Position numbers and translations under genes: made by a program
Shown: in pieces, positions 46,001-55,313 of the stretch
Numbering within the stretch: the first letter of the stretch is position 1
How the letters are laid out: each line of letters starts with the position of its first letter
From: PALSA-1003 sp963741315
GTDB taxonomy: Bacteria; Pseudomonadota; Gammaproteobacteria; Burkholderiales; Casimicrobiaceae
NCBI GenBank assembly: GCA_963741315.1
Contig: CAVUHK010000002.1
Location: forward strand, 248,001 to 312,000
Direction: 5' to 3'
DNA: 64,000 nucleotides
The notes under the pieces: model-generated
Database searches by the model: none
What the model was told of the DNA's origin: nothing
Seen by the model: only the letters and a program-made list of their open reading frames with translations

Positions 46001-46903
46001 CTAGAGCGTCAGTGCCAGCTGCTTCTTGAGCGCGCGCGGCGCGACTTCCGCGAGCAGTGCTTCCGGCGTCGGATATCTGAGCTTCAGGCGCAGCTCGCGC
46101 TTCATGCGCGTGTTGCCGAGCCGTCGCGATTCACTCATGAACGACAGCAGCATCGGCGCGATGCGCGCTTCCGCCTCCTCCCACGACACGCGCGGCGGAC
46201 GCGGAAGGTGGAATGCATCGGCGACGGTGTCGAACCAGCCTCCCATCTTGAACTCGGCGTCGTCGGTGATGTTGTAGGCGCGGTTGGACTTGCCGCGAAA
46301 CATCGCCGCGACCGCGGCGCGCGCGAGATCGTCGGCGTGAATGTGGTTGGTGAAGACATCGTCCTCGGCGCGCAGCACCGGCGTGCCCTGCTTGAGCCTA
46401 TCGAGCGGCAGCCGTGATTCCGCGTAGATGCCGGGCGCACGAAGGATCGACAGGCGCACGCCGTAACGCTTGGCCCAGTCGCGCAAACGATCTTCGGCGG
46501 CGATGCGTCGCTTGCCGCGCGGCGTCTGCGCCTTTCGCGGACGCGCCTCGGTGATGCGCGCCCCGGCACAGTCGCCGTAGACGCCGCTGGTGCTAATGTA
46601 GACGAAGCGCTGCGGTATAATCCGCGCCTTCGTCAGTGCGGCGATGAGCCTTGCAGTGCGCGGATCGTCGCGGCCCGTGGCGGGCGGCGGCGCGAAATGC
46701 AGCACCGCGAAAGGCGCGGCGCGCAAACGTTCCAGGCTGTGGAAGGAATCGAGGTCGCCGATGATCGGGATGATTCCATGCGTCCGCAATTTCGGCGCGT
46801 CCTCGACCCGGCGCGTGAGGCCGTACAGTCGGACCCGCCCGCGCACCAGATCGGCGGTACGCAAGGCGATGTCGCCGCAGCCGATCAACAGTACCCTTAT
46901 CAC
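46001..46903 (-). CDS. NAD-dependent epimerase/dehydratase (SDR) family protein
   Basis: Protein of 300 residues of the extended SDR type: Rossmann start VLLIGCGDIALRTADL (GxGxxx variant), YISTSGVYGDCAG (Ser and Tyr of the active site) and a substrate-binding C-terminal half. Similar proteins in Betaproteobacteria are called YeeZ-like; substrate unknown. The start is GTG 46903, since the frame upstream reads the divergent reductase gene. It ends 9 bases before ubiA. Confidence 0.83.
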   Translation of the reverse strand: MIRVLLIGCGDIALRTADLVRGRVRLYGLTRRVEDAPKLRTHGIIPIIGDLDSFHSLERLRAAPFAVLHFAPPPATGRDDPRTARLIAALTKARIIPQRFVYISTSGVYGDCAGARITEARPRKAQTPRGKRRIAAEDRLRDWAKRYGVRLSILRAPGIYAESRLPLDRLKQGTPVLRAEDDVFTNHIHADDLARAAVAAMFRGKSNRAYNITDDAEFKMGGWFDTVADAFHLPRPPRVSWEEAEARIAPMLLSFMSESRRLGNTRMKRELRLKLRYPTPEALLAEVAPRALKKQLALTL

Positions 46904-46945
46904 GTCTACCCTGAGAATCGTCCAGCAATCACGAATGGCCAGCCG

Positions 46946-47977
46946 ATGGCGCAGCAGATTACCATAAAACCCAGCGACCACTCGTTCGCCTGCGACGACG
47001 GCGAGACGGTGCTGGCCGCCGCAACGCGCGCCGATCTGATGATTCCCTATGGGTGCCGCAATGGCGCCTGCGGCACTTGCAAGAGCCGCATCCTGAGCGG
47101 GGAAGTCGACTACGGAGCCTATCAGGCGAGCACGCTCACCGACGCTGACAAGAGGCAGGGCCTCGCGCTGCTGTGCGTCGCGCGGCCGAAGACCGATCTC
47201 GTCGTCGAGGTACGCGAGGTGCGCCGTGCGGGCGACATCCAGATCCGCAAGTTGCCGTGCCGCATCGACAAGATCGTCAAGGCTGCGCCGGACGTCGCCA
47301 TCGTTTCGATCAAACTGCCGGCCAACGAGCGACTGCAGTACCTCGCCGGGCAGTACCTCGATTTCCTGCTCAAGGACGGGCGGCGACGCAGTTTCTCCAT
47401 TGCCACCGCTCCCGAGGACGATGCGCTGCTCGACCTGCACATCCGGCACGTGCCCAATGGCTTCTTCTCCGGTCAGCTGTTCACCGAATTCAAGGGTCGC
47501 GAGATCCTGCGCTTCGAAGGACCGTTGGGCACCTTCTTCCTGCGCGAGGAATCGGACAAGCCGATCATCTTCGTCGCCGGCGGAACCGGATTCGCGCCGA
47601 TCAAGGCGATCATCGAGCACGCGCTGCATCACAACGTAACGCGCCCGATGGTGCTCTACTGGGGCGTGCGCTCGCTCATCGACCTGTACCTGCCAAACCT
47701 GCCGGGCGAGTGGCAGCAGAGGCAGCGCGATTTTACTTTCATCCCGGTGCTCTCCGATCCCTTTCCGGGCGATCATTGGCCGGGGCGCACGGGCTTCGTG
47801 CACAAGGCAGTGATGGCGGATTTCCCGGATCTCTCGGGCTACCAGGTCTACGCCTGCGGCGGTCCCGGAATGATCGACGCGGCGCGGCGCGAGTTCACCG
47901 AGCAGCGCCGGCTGCCGCCGGAGGAATTCTTCGCCGACTCGTTCGTCTACGCGGCGCCGATCGAACCCGTGTCTTAG
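46946..47977 (+). CDS. 2Fe-2S ferredoxin-type flavin reductase (CDP-6-deoxy-glucoseen reductase-like)
   Basis: Protein of 343 residues: N-terminal plant-type ferredoxin with CRNGACGTC and a fourth Cys in LLCVAR (residues ~35-80), FAD domain (RSFSIATAP), and NAD domain (VAGGTGFAPIKAII, YACGGPGMID). It passes electrons from NADH through FAD to the iron-sulfur centre. Proteins of this build are often labelled CDP-6-deoxy-delta-3,4-glucoseen reductase, but no deoxysugar genes are near, so a general oxygenase-reductase role is as likely. ATG 46946 gives the right N-terminus. Confidence 0.88.
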   Translation: MAQQITIKPSDHSFACDDGETVLAAATRADLMIPYGCRNGACGTCKSRILSGEVDYGAYQASTLTDADKRQGLALLCVARPKTDLVVEVREVRRAGDIQIRKLPCRIDKIVKAAPDVAIVSIKLPANERLQYLAGQYLDFLLKDGRRRSFSIATAPEDDALLDLHIRHVPNGFFSGQLFTEFKGREILRFEGPLGTFFLREESDKPIIFVAGGTGFAPIKAIIEHALHHNVTRPMVLYWGVRSLIDLYLPNLPGEWQQRQRDFTFIPVLSDPFPGDHWPGRTGFVHKAVMADFPDLSGYQVYACGGPGMIDAARREFTEQRRLPPEEFFADSFVYAAPIEPVS

Positions 47978-48010
47978 GCTCGCTGGATACCGCGACTGCT
48001 ACCCGCATCG

Positions 48011-48553
48011 ATGGCCATGAACTCCTTCGCCGCAGCACTGCATGTCACTCGCTTCGCCAATGCCGCGTTCTTTGCCGCGGAGCTGTTCCACGAGAGTTTC
48101 GGGGTCGCCTTTCCGGTACCCGCCGACAACTGCGGGTTTCCGTTCCCGACGCCAACGGAGAACTGGCACCAGTACGTCGCTTTCTACAAATGGCCGGATG
48201 GAACCATCGAACCGGTAGGATTTTGCAACTGGATCCGCTACGACAACGTCTATCTCGAAGGCGGTATGTGCGTGCGCCGCAACTTCTATCGCCGACTGCC
48301 GAAGGATCACTGGATCGAATGCCGCGACGCGGGCGGGGTCGCGCAAATCATGATGGAGCGCGCGGCCTTGCAACTCAACGACTGCGCGGCATGGTTCGGC
48401 TATTGCGGCGACCGCAAGGCGTCGATCGTCGACGCGCGCGCAGGCTACGTGCCGACGCGGCACAAATTCCTGATCGTCAAATGGTTTGCCGAGCTGGCCG
48501 ACAGCGAGCGCCGCGCGCTGGAAGACAAACTGGCGGCTATCGGTCCGTTCTAG
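48011..48553 (+). CDS. Hypothetical protein
   Basis: Protein of 180 residues that I do not recognise. No signal peptide or membrane helix; aromatic-rich (NWHQYVAFYKWPDG, GFCNWIRYDNVYLEG) with several Cys. HKFLIVKWF and the GFCNW block could suit a small acyltransferase- or GNAT-like fold, but this is not supported further. It starts 33 bases after the reductase gene on the same strand. Confidence 0.65.
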   Translation: MAMNSFAAALHVTRFANAAFFAAELFHESFGVAFPVPADNCGFPFPTPTENWHQYVAFYKWPDGTIEPVGFCNWIRYDNVYLEGGMCVRRNFYRRLPKDHWIECRDAGGVAQIMMERAALQLNDCAAWFGYCGDRKASIVDARAGYVPTRHKFLIVKWFAELADSERRALEDKLAAIGPF

Positions 48554-48574
48554 CCAGTCTTCCCGAAGCGGGCG

Positions 48575-49774
48575 TTACCTTGCCTGCCTTTGTTTGAGTT
48601 CGCCAGTGGCAAGCTTGAGCGCCGCGACGAAGTGCGCATTGGCCTCGCTGTCGCGACCCTGACGCCCGAACATGTCGCCCAGCGCCAGGTGCGCGCGCCA
48701 GCCGTCGTCGAGTGCGAGGCTCGCCTCCAGGTAGGTTTGCGCCTTGCCCCAGAGTTGCGCCCGCTGGCAGAGTTGTCCGAGCACGCGCAGCAGCACCGCG
48801 TCGTGATTGTGCTGGACCAGCCAGCGCTCGGCCTGTTCCAGTTGTCGCGTGGCGTCGGCGATGTGGCACTCGCCATAGACTTCGACCAGGTCCGAATCCC
48901 AGTCATGCTCGAGACTCGCGGCGAGCAGGTCCGCCGCATCGCGATCTCCGCCCAGCTGCAGGAAGCTGCGCGCAGCGGCGCGCGCCACCAGCGGATGCAA
49001 ACGCGTGGCCTCCGGCAGGCGCGACCAGTAGTCGCGCAATCCCGCGGCGTCGTGCGATAGCAGCTTCAGCTGCTCACTGTGCGCGGTCACGCGCGCATGC
49101 TCGGCTTGCGCCGGCGCGAACACCTTGCGCCTGACCAGCTGTTCGAGCAGCGGCGGAATCTCCGCCCAGCGCCGCGCCGATTGCAGCGCGCGCAACTCCA
49201 GCCGCAGCGCCGCCGTGTGCATGCCCGCCTCCTTGCGCAGTTCGTGGAGAATGCGCAGTGCTTCCGGTGCCTGGCCTTGCTCGAGCGCCATTTCCGCGTT
49301 CAGCATCAACCGCGGCACTGCAAGGCTGTGCGCCTGCGCGTCCGCACCCGCGAGCAGGCGCTCGGCGCCGTCGAAATCGCGCACATCGATGGCGGCGCGC
49401 GCGGCGATCAGCGAATTCAGTGCCGACGCCCCGGGAATGGCCAACGCTTCTTCGGCGTGCTGGCGTGCTTTGCCGTAGCGTCCCTCGAGTAGCGCGACCA
49501 CCGCGGCGTCCTGCTTGCCGCGCGCGCGTTCCAGCTTCTGCCGGCGGCGCATGTCGCGCACCTGCTTCGGCATGCGAAGCGTGCGCACGACCAGCCGAAT
49601 CGACAGGTAGAGGGCCAGAAAGCCGCCGACGACGACGGCCAGCAGCAGATTGAGCGAAAGTTCGATCCGGTAGGGTGGCGCCACCAGAAGGGCATAGCCG
49701 GTGTTGAGCTTTACCGCCAGCGCCGCGACCGCGGCCGCGGCGGCGAGCACCAGGAACCAGAATAGATAGCGCAC
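48575..49774 (-). CDS. hemY: Heme biosynthesis-associated TPR protein HemY
   Basis: Protein of 399 residues: two N-terminal membrane helices (LFWFLVLAAAAAVAALAVKL and LLLAVVVGGFLALYL) and a TPR-like helical repeat region after ~100. This is the proteobacterial HemY (unlike Bacillus HemY oxidase), long linked to the hem operon though its exact role in heme delivery is uncertain. GTG 49774 starts one base after the hemX stop, so hemX-hemY are coupled. Confidence 0.88.
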   Translation of the reverse strand: MRYLFWFLVLAAAAAVAALAVKLNTGYALLVAPPYRIELSLNLLLAVVVGGFLALYLSIRLVVRTLRMPKQVRDMRRRQKLERARGKQDAAVVALLEGRYGKARQHAEEALAIPGASALNSLIAARAAIDVRDFDGAERLLAGADAQAHSLAVPRLMLNAEMALEQGQAPEALRILHELRKEAGMHTAALRLELRALQSARRWAEIPPLLEQLVRRKVFAPAQAEHARVTAHSEQLKLLSHDAAGLRDYWSRLPEATRLHPLVARAAARSFLQLGGDRDAADLLAASLEHDWDSDLVEVYGECHIADATRQLEQAERWLVQHNHDAVLLRVLGQLCQRAQLWGKAQTYLEASLALDDGWRAHLALGDMFGRQGRDSEANAHFVAALKLATGELKQRQAR

Positions 49775-49775
49775 G

Positions 49776-50834
49776 TCAGCGCTGCGGCTTGTCGCGCGCG
49801 AGCTTGAGCAAGCGCACGGCTTCGAGACTGCGGTTGACGTCGGGCACGTCGGTCGCCATGTCGGTCGCCTGCACCTGCTTCAACAGAGTCTGCACCATCT
49901 GCACGGGCTGCGACTGCGTGTCGAAGTACTTGCGCAGCCACGCGTCCGCCGCGGCGAGGTCGGCGCGGAAACTCGCCTGGTCGCGCAGGTACAGGTCGAA
50001 GCGCACCGCGAGCAGGCGCAGCTTCAGGTTCTCGCGCAGGAAATACTGTTGTTGCGGGGCGAGCAACGGCGGCTCGGGACGATCGAGATTCTCGACCCGC
50101 ACCAGTTGCCGCAGGTCCTGCCAGACCTCGCGCAGGAAACGGCGCCACGGGCTGTCATCCTTCGGCGCCGCCGGCGCCGCCGTCGCGGGCGGGTGGCCCT
50201 CGAGCGCCAGCGGCAGGGTGTCGACCGCGGCGATTGCCTGGTCGAGACGCAGCGACAGGCCGGTGATGTCGACGTAGGGCACCGCCTTCAGGCGCTCCAT
50301 GTCGCGTGCCAGCGCTCGGCGCAGCGGCGCGAACTGCGGCCGGTCGAGTCGCTGCAGCTTGGCGTCGGCGAGCTGCAGCGCGGCCAGCGCCGACGACACG
50401 CTGCCGGCAAGCTGCAACTGCTGGCTGGCGAGCAACAGCATCTGTTCGATCTCGGTCAGCGCCCATTCGTCGTGCGAAGGCGCAAGCTCGCGGTAGAGCG
50501 CCTCGAGGGCCGCCTGCTGGGTCTGCGATTCCGCAAGCCGGCTTTCCAGCAACGCGAGCTTGGCCTGGTTTTCGCGCTGGCCTTCCTGCATTTCCTTGAG
50601 CGCGGTCCGCTCGGCCTGGTCGCTGGTCTCGATCTCGGCGATACGCTTGGCGAACTCGAGTCGCTGCGCACGCTGGGTGTTGCGCACGTCGAGCCAGGCC
50701 GCGCCGAGAGCAATGGCGATCGCCACCAGCGCCGCGGCAAGCGCTGCGCGCCGGCGCCGGCCCGGATCGGGTAGCGCGGACGCCTCTGGCTCGGGCGGCC
50801 GTGGGGCGGGACCTTCGTCCAGCGGTTCGGACAT
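49776..50834 (-). CDS. hemX: HemX-like membrane protein
   Basis: Protein of 352 residues with a cytoplasmic Pro-rich head, one membrane helix (AALAAALVAIAIALGAAWLD), a long coiled coil (about 70-140) and a conserved C-terminal domain (DEWALTEIEQMLLLASQQLQ, QYFLRENLKLRLLAVR). HemX is found between hemD and hemY in many Proteobacteria and its activity is not settled. ATG 50834. In this genome hemD lies 2.7 kb away, beyond three unrelated genes. Confidence 0.9.
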   Translation of the reverse strand: MSEPLDEGPAPRPPEPEASALPDPGRRRRAALAAALVAIAIALGAAWLDVRNTQRAQRLEFAKRIAEIETSDQAERTALKEMQEGQRENQAKLALLESRLAESQTQQAALEALYRELAPSHDEWALTEIEQMLLLASQQLQLAGSVSSALAALQLADAKLQRLDRPQFAPLRRALARDMERLKAVPYVDITGLSLRLDQAIAAVDTLPLALEGHPPATAAPAAPKDDSPWRRFLREVWQDLRQLVRVENLDRPEPPLLAPQQQYFLRENLKLRLLAVRFDLYLRDQASFRADLAAADAWLRKYFDTQSQPVQMVQTLLKQVQATDMATDVPDVNRSLEAVRLLKLARDKPQR

Positions 50835-50935
50835 GGTGCGACTGGCAGGGGAACGGGGCGAGGATTGTAGCAGGCCGGCATTGACCAAAATGCGCCAACT
50901 GGCCGCGCGCGGCCCGAGTCATCTAGAATGCACGA

Positions 50936-51484
50936 GTGCGCGGCTGGGTCTCGCCCCGCGCGCAGCAACCTTCCCGCCGACCGCCCGTGCTCATACTCGC
51001 ATTCCTCGTCGCCATCGCGCTGGCCGCGTTCGCCGGCTACGTGGTCGGCACGCGAGCGCGTCGGGATGCTCCTGCGGCTCCGCCGGCGGCGACACCGCTT
51101 CCGTTGCCACCCGCAAGCGCTGCGACGCCGGCGAATCCGGATGTCGCCGCCGAACTCGCTGCGGCGCGCGCCGAGGCCGCGCGTTATCGCCAGCTCGTCG
51201 TCGACATCGAAAACAATGCCCCGCCGCCGATACTGCAGGGCGAGGCCGAACCCGACGACCTCAAGCTCATCGTGGGCGTCGGTCCGGTACTCGAGCGCAT
51301 GCTGCATAGTCAGGGCATCAGCAGTTTTCGGCAGATCGCGCGCTGGACCGATCGCGACGTGGCCGACTTCGACGCGCGCTTTCCGGAATTTCCAGGACGC
51401 ATCGTTCGCGACCAGTGGGTGACGCAGGCGCGCGCGCTGCATCAGTCGAAATATGGCGACAGCGCCGAGAACAGGAGTTCATGA
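50936..51484 (+). CDS. Membrane-anchored helix-hairpin-helix protein
   Basis: Protein of 182 residues: an N-terminal membrane helix (LILAFLVAIALAAFAGYVVG), an Ala/Pro linker, a short coil and a C-terminal HhH-like domain (DDLKLIVGVGPVLERMLHSQGISSFRQ), like the DNA-binding hairpins of predicted 5' nucleases. It may tether DNA or nucleotide-linked partners to the membrane; no enzyme site is seen. GTG 50936 is the likely start. Coupled by ATGA to the EamA gene. Confidence 0.75.
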   Translation: MRGWVSPRAQQPSRRPPVLILAFLVAIALAAFAGYVVGTRARRDAPAAPPAATPLPLPPASAATPANPDVAAELAAARAEAARYRQLVVDIENNAPPPILQGEAEPDDLKLIVGVGPVLERMLHSQGISSFRQIARWTDRDVADFDARFPEFPGRIVRDQWVTQARALHQSKYGDSAENRSS

Positions 51485-52452
51485 CGTCCGCCGCCAAAGA
51501 AACGACCGCTGGGCATTCCTCCGCGGACGCCACGCACCAAGGCATTCCAGCGTCCAGCCTGCTGCAGATTGCGATCCTGATGTTGGTGTGGGGCTGCAAC
51601 TGGCCCGTACTCAAGCTTGGCGTGACCGAGCTTGCGCCGTTGACCTTTCGCGCCACGACGCTGGTGTTCGCGGCGATTGGGCTGCTGATCGTGGCGAAAT
51701 GCTCGGGACATTCGATTCGAATCCCGCGCACCATGTGGGCCAAGGTCGCGGCGCTGTCCGTGTTCAACATCTCCGCCTGGAACGGTCTGATCCTGTTCGG
51801 CGTGCAGCAGATGCCGGCGGGGCGCTCGGCGATCCTCGCCTACACCATGCCGATGTGGGCGGTGCTCATCAGTTTGTGGCTGCTGCACGAACCGCTGTCG
51901 CGCCGCAAGATCGTCGGCCTCGTGCTCGGAATGTGCGGCCTGCTGGTGCTGCTCGGGGACGACATTCACAGCCTGCAGCGCGCACCCATGGGTGCCGTGT
52001 TCATACTTGGTGCCGCGCTAACGTGGGCATTCGGCACGGTGCTGCTGCGGCGCTGGAAGCTGCCCGTTCCGCAGGACACGCTGACCGGATGGATGATGAT
52101 CCTCGGCTGGATTCCGCTGGTGGTCTGCGCGCCATTGTTCGATCCGCACCCATTGCAGTCGCTCGCGAGCATGTCGGGCACTGCGTGGTTCGCCGTGCTC
52201 TACAACATCTTCCTCGCCGGCACGCTTGCCCACTGGGCCTGGTTCAAGATGGCGCGCACGCTGCCGGTGGCGATCAGCGGGCTGGCGTCGCTGCCGGTGC
52301 CGGTGGTGGGAGTGTTGTCGGGCATGCTGTTCCTGGGCGAGCGTCCGGGCATCGGCGAATTCGTCGCGCTGGGACTCGTGATCGCATCGCTGGCGGCGGT
52401 ACTGTTCGCGCCCGCGCCGAAGGCGACGGCGACGCCTGTCGCGCCCAAGTAG
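51481..52452 (+). CDS. EamA (DMT) family transporter
   Basis: Protein of 323 residues with ten predicted membrane helices in two EamA repeats. ILMLVWGCNWPVLKLGV and FGVQQMPAGRSAILAYTMPMWAV are the signature first-repeat segments. These transporters export small metabolites such as amino acids or sugars; the substrate is unknown. ATG 51481 overlaps the HhH gene stop. Confidence 0.9.
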   Translation: MTSAAKETTAGHSSADATHQGIPASSLLQIAILMLVWGCNWPVLKLGVTELAPLTFRATTLVFAAIGLLIVAKCSGHSIRIPRTMWAKVAALSVFNISAWNGLILFGVQQMPAGRSAILAYTMPMWAVLISLWLLHEPLSRRKIVGLVLGMCGLLVLLGDDIHSLQRAPMGAVFILGAALTWAFGTVLLRRWKLPVPQDTLTGWMMILGWIPLVVCAPLFDPHPLQSLASMSGTAWFAVLYNIFLAGTLAHWAWFKMARTLPVAISGLASLPVPVVGVLSGMLFLGERPGIGEFVALGLVIASLAAVLFAPAPKATATPVAPK

Positions 52453-52504
52453 CGCGGCCGCTGCGGCGTGGCAAGTCCCGCGGGGCGCCGGGCGACTACC
52501 AGCT

Positions 52505-53452
52505 TCAGCCGGCGAGTTCGGGAATGAGCGTCAGCGTCTTGCGGTTCGCGAACCAGGCGTCGAGGTTAGCCTTGCACAGGTCGCCCATCGCCTGGCGCGT
52601 CTCGCGCGTCGCGCTGCCGACGTGTGGCAGCAGCACGACATTTTCCATGGCCAGCAGCGGCGCCGGAATATGCGGCTCGTCGGCGAATACGTCGAGCCCG
52701 GCGCCCTTGATCGTCCCTGCGGCGAGCGCCGCCACCAGCGCCGGCTCATCGATGATCGAGCCGCGCGCGATGTTGACCAGCGTGCCCTTCTTGCCCAGCG
52801 CGGCGAGCACCTCGGCATTGACGATGTGTTTCGTCTCGGCGCCGCCGGGGCACGCGACGACCAGGAAATCGACCGCCGCCGCGAGCGACTTAAGGTCGCG
52901 CACGTATTCGTAAGGCACGTCCTGCGGCTTGCGCCCGGTGTAGGCGATCTTCATCTCCATCGCCGCCGCGCGCTGCGCGATGGCCTTGCCGATGCGCCCG
53001 AGTCCGAGAATGCCGACCTTCCTGCCGCCCAGCTTGGTGGTCAGTTCCGGACCGCGTTTTTCCCACTCGCCCGCCTGCACGAAACGGTTCAGGCGAACGA
53101 AGCCGCGCCCGGTCATCATGATCAACCCGACCGCAACGTCGGCGACATCGTCGGTGAGGACGTCCGGCGTGTTGGTGACCTTGATGCCGCGCTGCTTGCA
53201 ATACGCGACCGGCACGCCGTCGTATCCGACGCCGAACACCGAAATGATTTCGAGTCCCGGCAGCGCGTCGAGCAGTGCCGTCGGCGCCAGCGTTCCGCCC
53301 CCCTGCACCAAACCGCGGATCTTCTTGCCATCGGCCGCGAGCAGTGCCGCCTTGTCGGGCGCCTTGAGGTAGTCGTGGCACTGATAGTCCGCCTTCAGCG
53401 GATCGTAGAGAAACGGCGGCAGCGGAGCGGTGACGATGACGTCGGGTTGCAT
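52505..53452 (-). CDS. 2-hydroxyacid dehydrogenase (glyoxylate/hydroxypyruvate reductase type)
   Basis: D-isomer-specific dehydrogenase of 315 residues. Cofactor motif ILGLGRIGKAIA, catalytic Arg in NIARGSIIDEPAL, Glu in FADEPHIP and His in LLPHVGSATRE are all present. Reduces glyoxylate or hydroxypyruvate with NAD(P)H in the cytoplasm. ATG 53452 (MQPDVIVTAP). It sits just after hemD on the same strand, yet has no role in heme synthesis. Confidence 0.9.
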   Translation of the reverse strand: MQPDVIVTAPLPPFLYDPLKADYQCHDYLKAPDKAALLAADGKKIRGLVQGGGTLAPTALLDALPGLEIISVFGVGYDGVPVAYCKQRGIKVTNTPDVLTDDVADVAVGLIMMTGRGFVRLNRFVQAGEWEKRGPELTTKLGGRKVGILGLGRIGKAIAQRAAAMEMKIAYTGRKPQDVPYEYVRDLKSLAAAVDFLVVACPGGAETKHIVNAEVLAALGKKGTLVNIARGSIIDEPALVAALAAGTIKGAGLDVFADEPHIPAPLLAMENVVLLPHVGSATRETRQAMGDLCKANLDAWFANRKTLTLIPELAG

Positions 53453-53505
53453 GATGAGGGCCTGCTTTCTGGCGAGTCGGCGATGGAGTGGCGCAGTGGC
53501 GACGG

Positions 53506-54273
53506 TCAGCGTGCGACCGCGAAGTATTCTAGCAATGTCGCGATCAGCCCGGAATCGAGGGGCTCGGTCACGATGACCTTGGCGATGCCCAGCGCGCGCG
53601 CGCGCTCCGCGATGCGCGGGTGCGGCACGAACGCGGGCGTCGCCGCGATGCGCTTGCGCGCCTCTTCCCCCAGCAGCTCCCACAGATTGTCCATGCCTTC
53701 GCTGCTGGTGAACGTGGTTGCGTCGACGCGCCCTTCGCGCAGGGCATCTTCGATGCCCGTGGCGTCCGCGGTGGGCTTGGCGCGTGCATAGCACTCGACG
53801 TAATCGACGTGCGCGCCGCGCGCGGCCAGCGTCGACCCCAGCAGCTCGCGGCCGCCGCTGCCGCGAAGGATCAGCACGCGCTTGCCCGCCACTGCGGCGA
53901 GTTCAGGCAGCGCCAGCAGCCCCTCGCTGTCCAGCGTCGTCTGCGGCACACGGACATCGCGAATGCCGGCCACCGCCAGCGCCGCCGCGGTGCCCGGACC
54001 GGGCGCGTACACCCCCAGCTTGGGCGGCCAGCGGGCAGGATCGCCGACCCCGAACTCGACCGCATTGGCGCTGACGAAAAAGGCGCAGTCGTACTGCGCG
54101 AGCTGGCGCTGCGCTTCGTCGAGCGCGCGCCGATCCGCAGGCGGCAGGATGATGATGGCGGGGAAGACCAGCGGCACGCCGCCCACCGCGGCGATCTGTC
54201 GTGCCAGCGCGGCGGCCTGCAGCGCCGGCCGTGTGATCAGGATGCCTGCGCCGTCGAGGCGCCCATGCGCCAT
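53506..54273 (-). CDS. hemD: Uroporphyrinogen-III synthase
   Basis: HemD of 255 residues closes and inverts the tetrapyrrole ring. This family is poorly conserved; seen are ILITRPALQAAALARQI at the N-terminus, FVSANAVEFG, VLILRGSGGRELLG and TFTSSEGMDNL with a final VIVTEPLDSGLIATL. ATG 54273 is seven bases after the hemC stop, the usual hemCD pairing, which supports the call strongly. Confidence 0.9.
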   Translation of the reverse strand: MAHGRLDGAGILITRPALQAAALARQIAAVGGVPLVFPAIIILPPADRRALDEAQRQLAQYDCAFFVSANAVEFGVGDPARWPPKLGVYAPGPGTAAALAVAGIRDVRVPQTTLDSEGLLALPELAAVAGKRVLILRGSGGRELLGSTLAARGAHVDYVECYARAKPTADATGIEDALREGRVDATTFTSSEGMDNLWELLGEEARKRIAATPAFVPHPRIAERARALGIAKVIVTEPLDSGLIATLLEYFAVAR

Positions 54274-54280
54274 GCTGTCC

Positions 54281-55222
54281 TCACGCAGACAGGATGCGCG
54301 CTGCGCCGCGCGCCAGGAACTCCGCGCCCAGTGCCTCGCCCAGCGCAGTCGCCTCGGCAAGCGTCGTTACGGCCGCCTCGCGCTCGCCGCGCAGAACTTC
54401 GCGACCATCGCGGCCGGCGATCAGGCTGCGCAACCACAGGCGCCCATCGCGGCGCGTGGCGTACGCGGCGAGCGGCGCGTGGCAATCGGCCGAGAGCTTC
54501 CTGCCAAACGCGCGCTCGGCGGTCACCGCGAACGTCGCCTCGGGATCGGCCAGGGGCGCCAGCGCGGCGATCACGTCGGCGCGATCGGCGCGGCACTCGA
54601 GCGCCAACGCGCCCTGTCCGATCGCGGGCAGGCTGTCGACCGGGTCGAGCATTGCGGCGATGCGTTGCGCGAATCCCAACCGCTTCAGGCCCGCGACCGC
54701 GAGGATGATCGCGGCGTAGCGACCTTCGTCGAGCTTGCGCAGCCGAGTGTTGACGTTGCCGCGCAGCGCTTCGACCTTCAGTTGCGGGTAGCGCTCGCGC
54801 AGTTGCGCTTCGCGTCGCAGGCTCGACGTGCCGACGACGCTGCCGGCGGGCAGTTCGGCGAACGAGCGATGGGTGTTGGATACGAACGCGTCGCGCGGAT
54901 CCTCGCGCGCCATGATGGCTGCCAGCGTAAATCCCGGCGGCATGTCCATCGGCACGTCCTTGAGCGAATGTACCGCCAGGTGTGCGCGGCCGTCGGCCAT
55001 CGCCTGCTCGAGTTCCTTGATGAACAGCCCCTTGCCGCCGATGTCGGCAAGCGGCACGTCGAGAATCCTGTCGCCCTGCGTCGTCAGGCCCAGGAGGCTG
55101 ATCGCGCACGCCGGATGGAGCGCGCGCAGCGCGTCGCGCACATGCTCGGCCTGCCACAGTGCAAGCGCGGATTCGCGAGTGGCGATGACGAGATTCGCGG
55201 GCGGGTGCAGCGTGGGAGACAT
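54281..55222 (-). CDS. hemC: Porphobilinogen deaminase
   Basis: HemC of 313 residues polymerises four porphobilinogens to hydroxymethylbilane. Seen: LVIATRESALALWQA, HSLKDVPMDMP, GTSSLRREAQL, RGNVNTRLRKLDEGRY and the dipyrromethane-cofactor Cys in SADCHAPLAAYA. ATG 55222. It is followed by hemD; hemX-hemY lie 4.4 kb further on. Confidence 0.96.
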   Translation of the reverse strand: MSPTLHPPANLVIATRESALALWQAEHVRDALRALHPACAISLLGLTTQGDRILDVPLADIGGKGLFIKELEQAMADGRAHLAVHSLKDVPMDMPPGFTLAAIMAREDPRDAFVSNTHRSFAELPAGSVVGTSSLRREAQLRERYPQLKVEALRGNVNTRLRKLDEGRYAAIILAVAGLKRLGFAQRIAAMLDPVDSLPAIGQGALALECRADRADVIAALAPLADPEATFAVTAERAFGRKLSADCHAPLAAYATRRDGRLWLRSLIAGRDGREVLRGEREAAVTTLAEATALGEALGAEFLARGAARILSA

Positions 55223-55313
55223 CGGAGGGACGTGGGCGGAGTTGCGGTCACTGTGTGCAGCGGCGCGATCTTAGCATGTGTCGCCGCCACTCCTGGGCGA
55301 CGCCGTGCCATCG

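Noticed and set aside
46616..46621. TATAAT inside the epimerase gene
   Set aside because: Lies within coding sequence and has no gene start at a sensible distance on the plus strand; likely chance.
46946..47977. Deoxysugar (O-antigen) biosynthesis cluster
   Set aside because: The reductase is annotated that way in relatives, but no nucleotide-sugar genes are adjacent apart from a generic epimerase.
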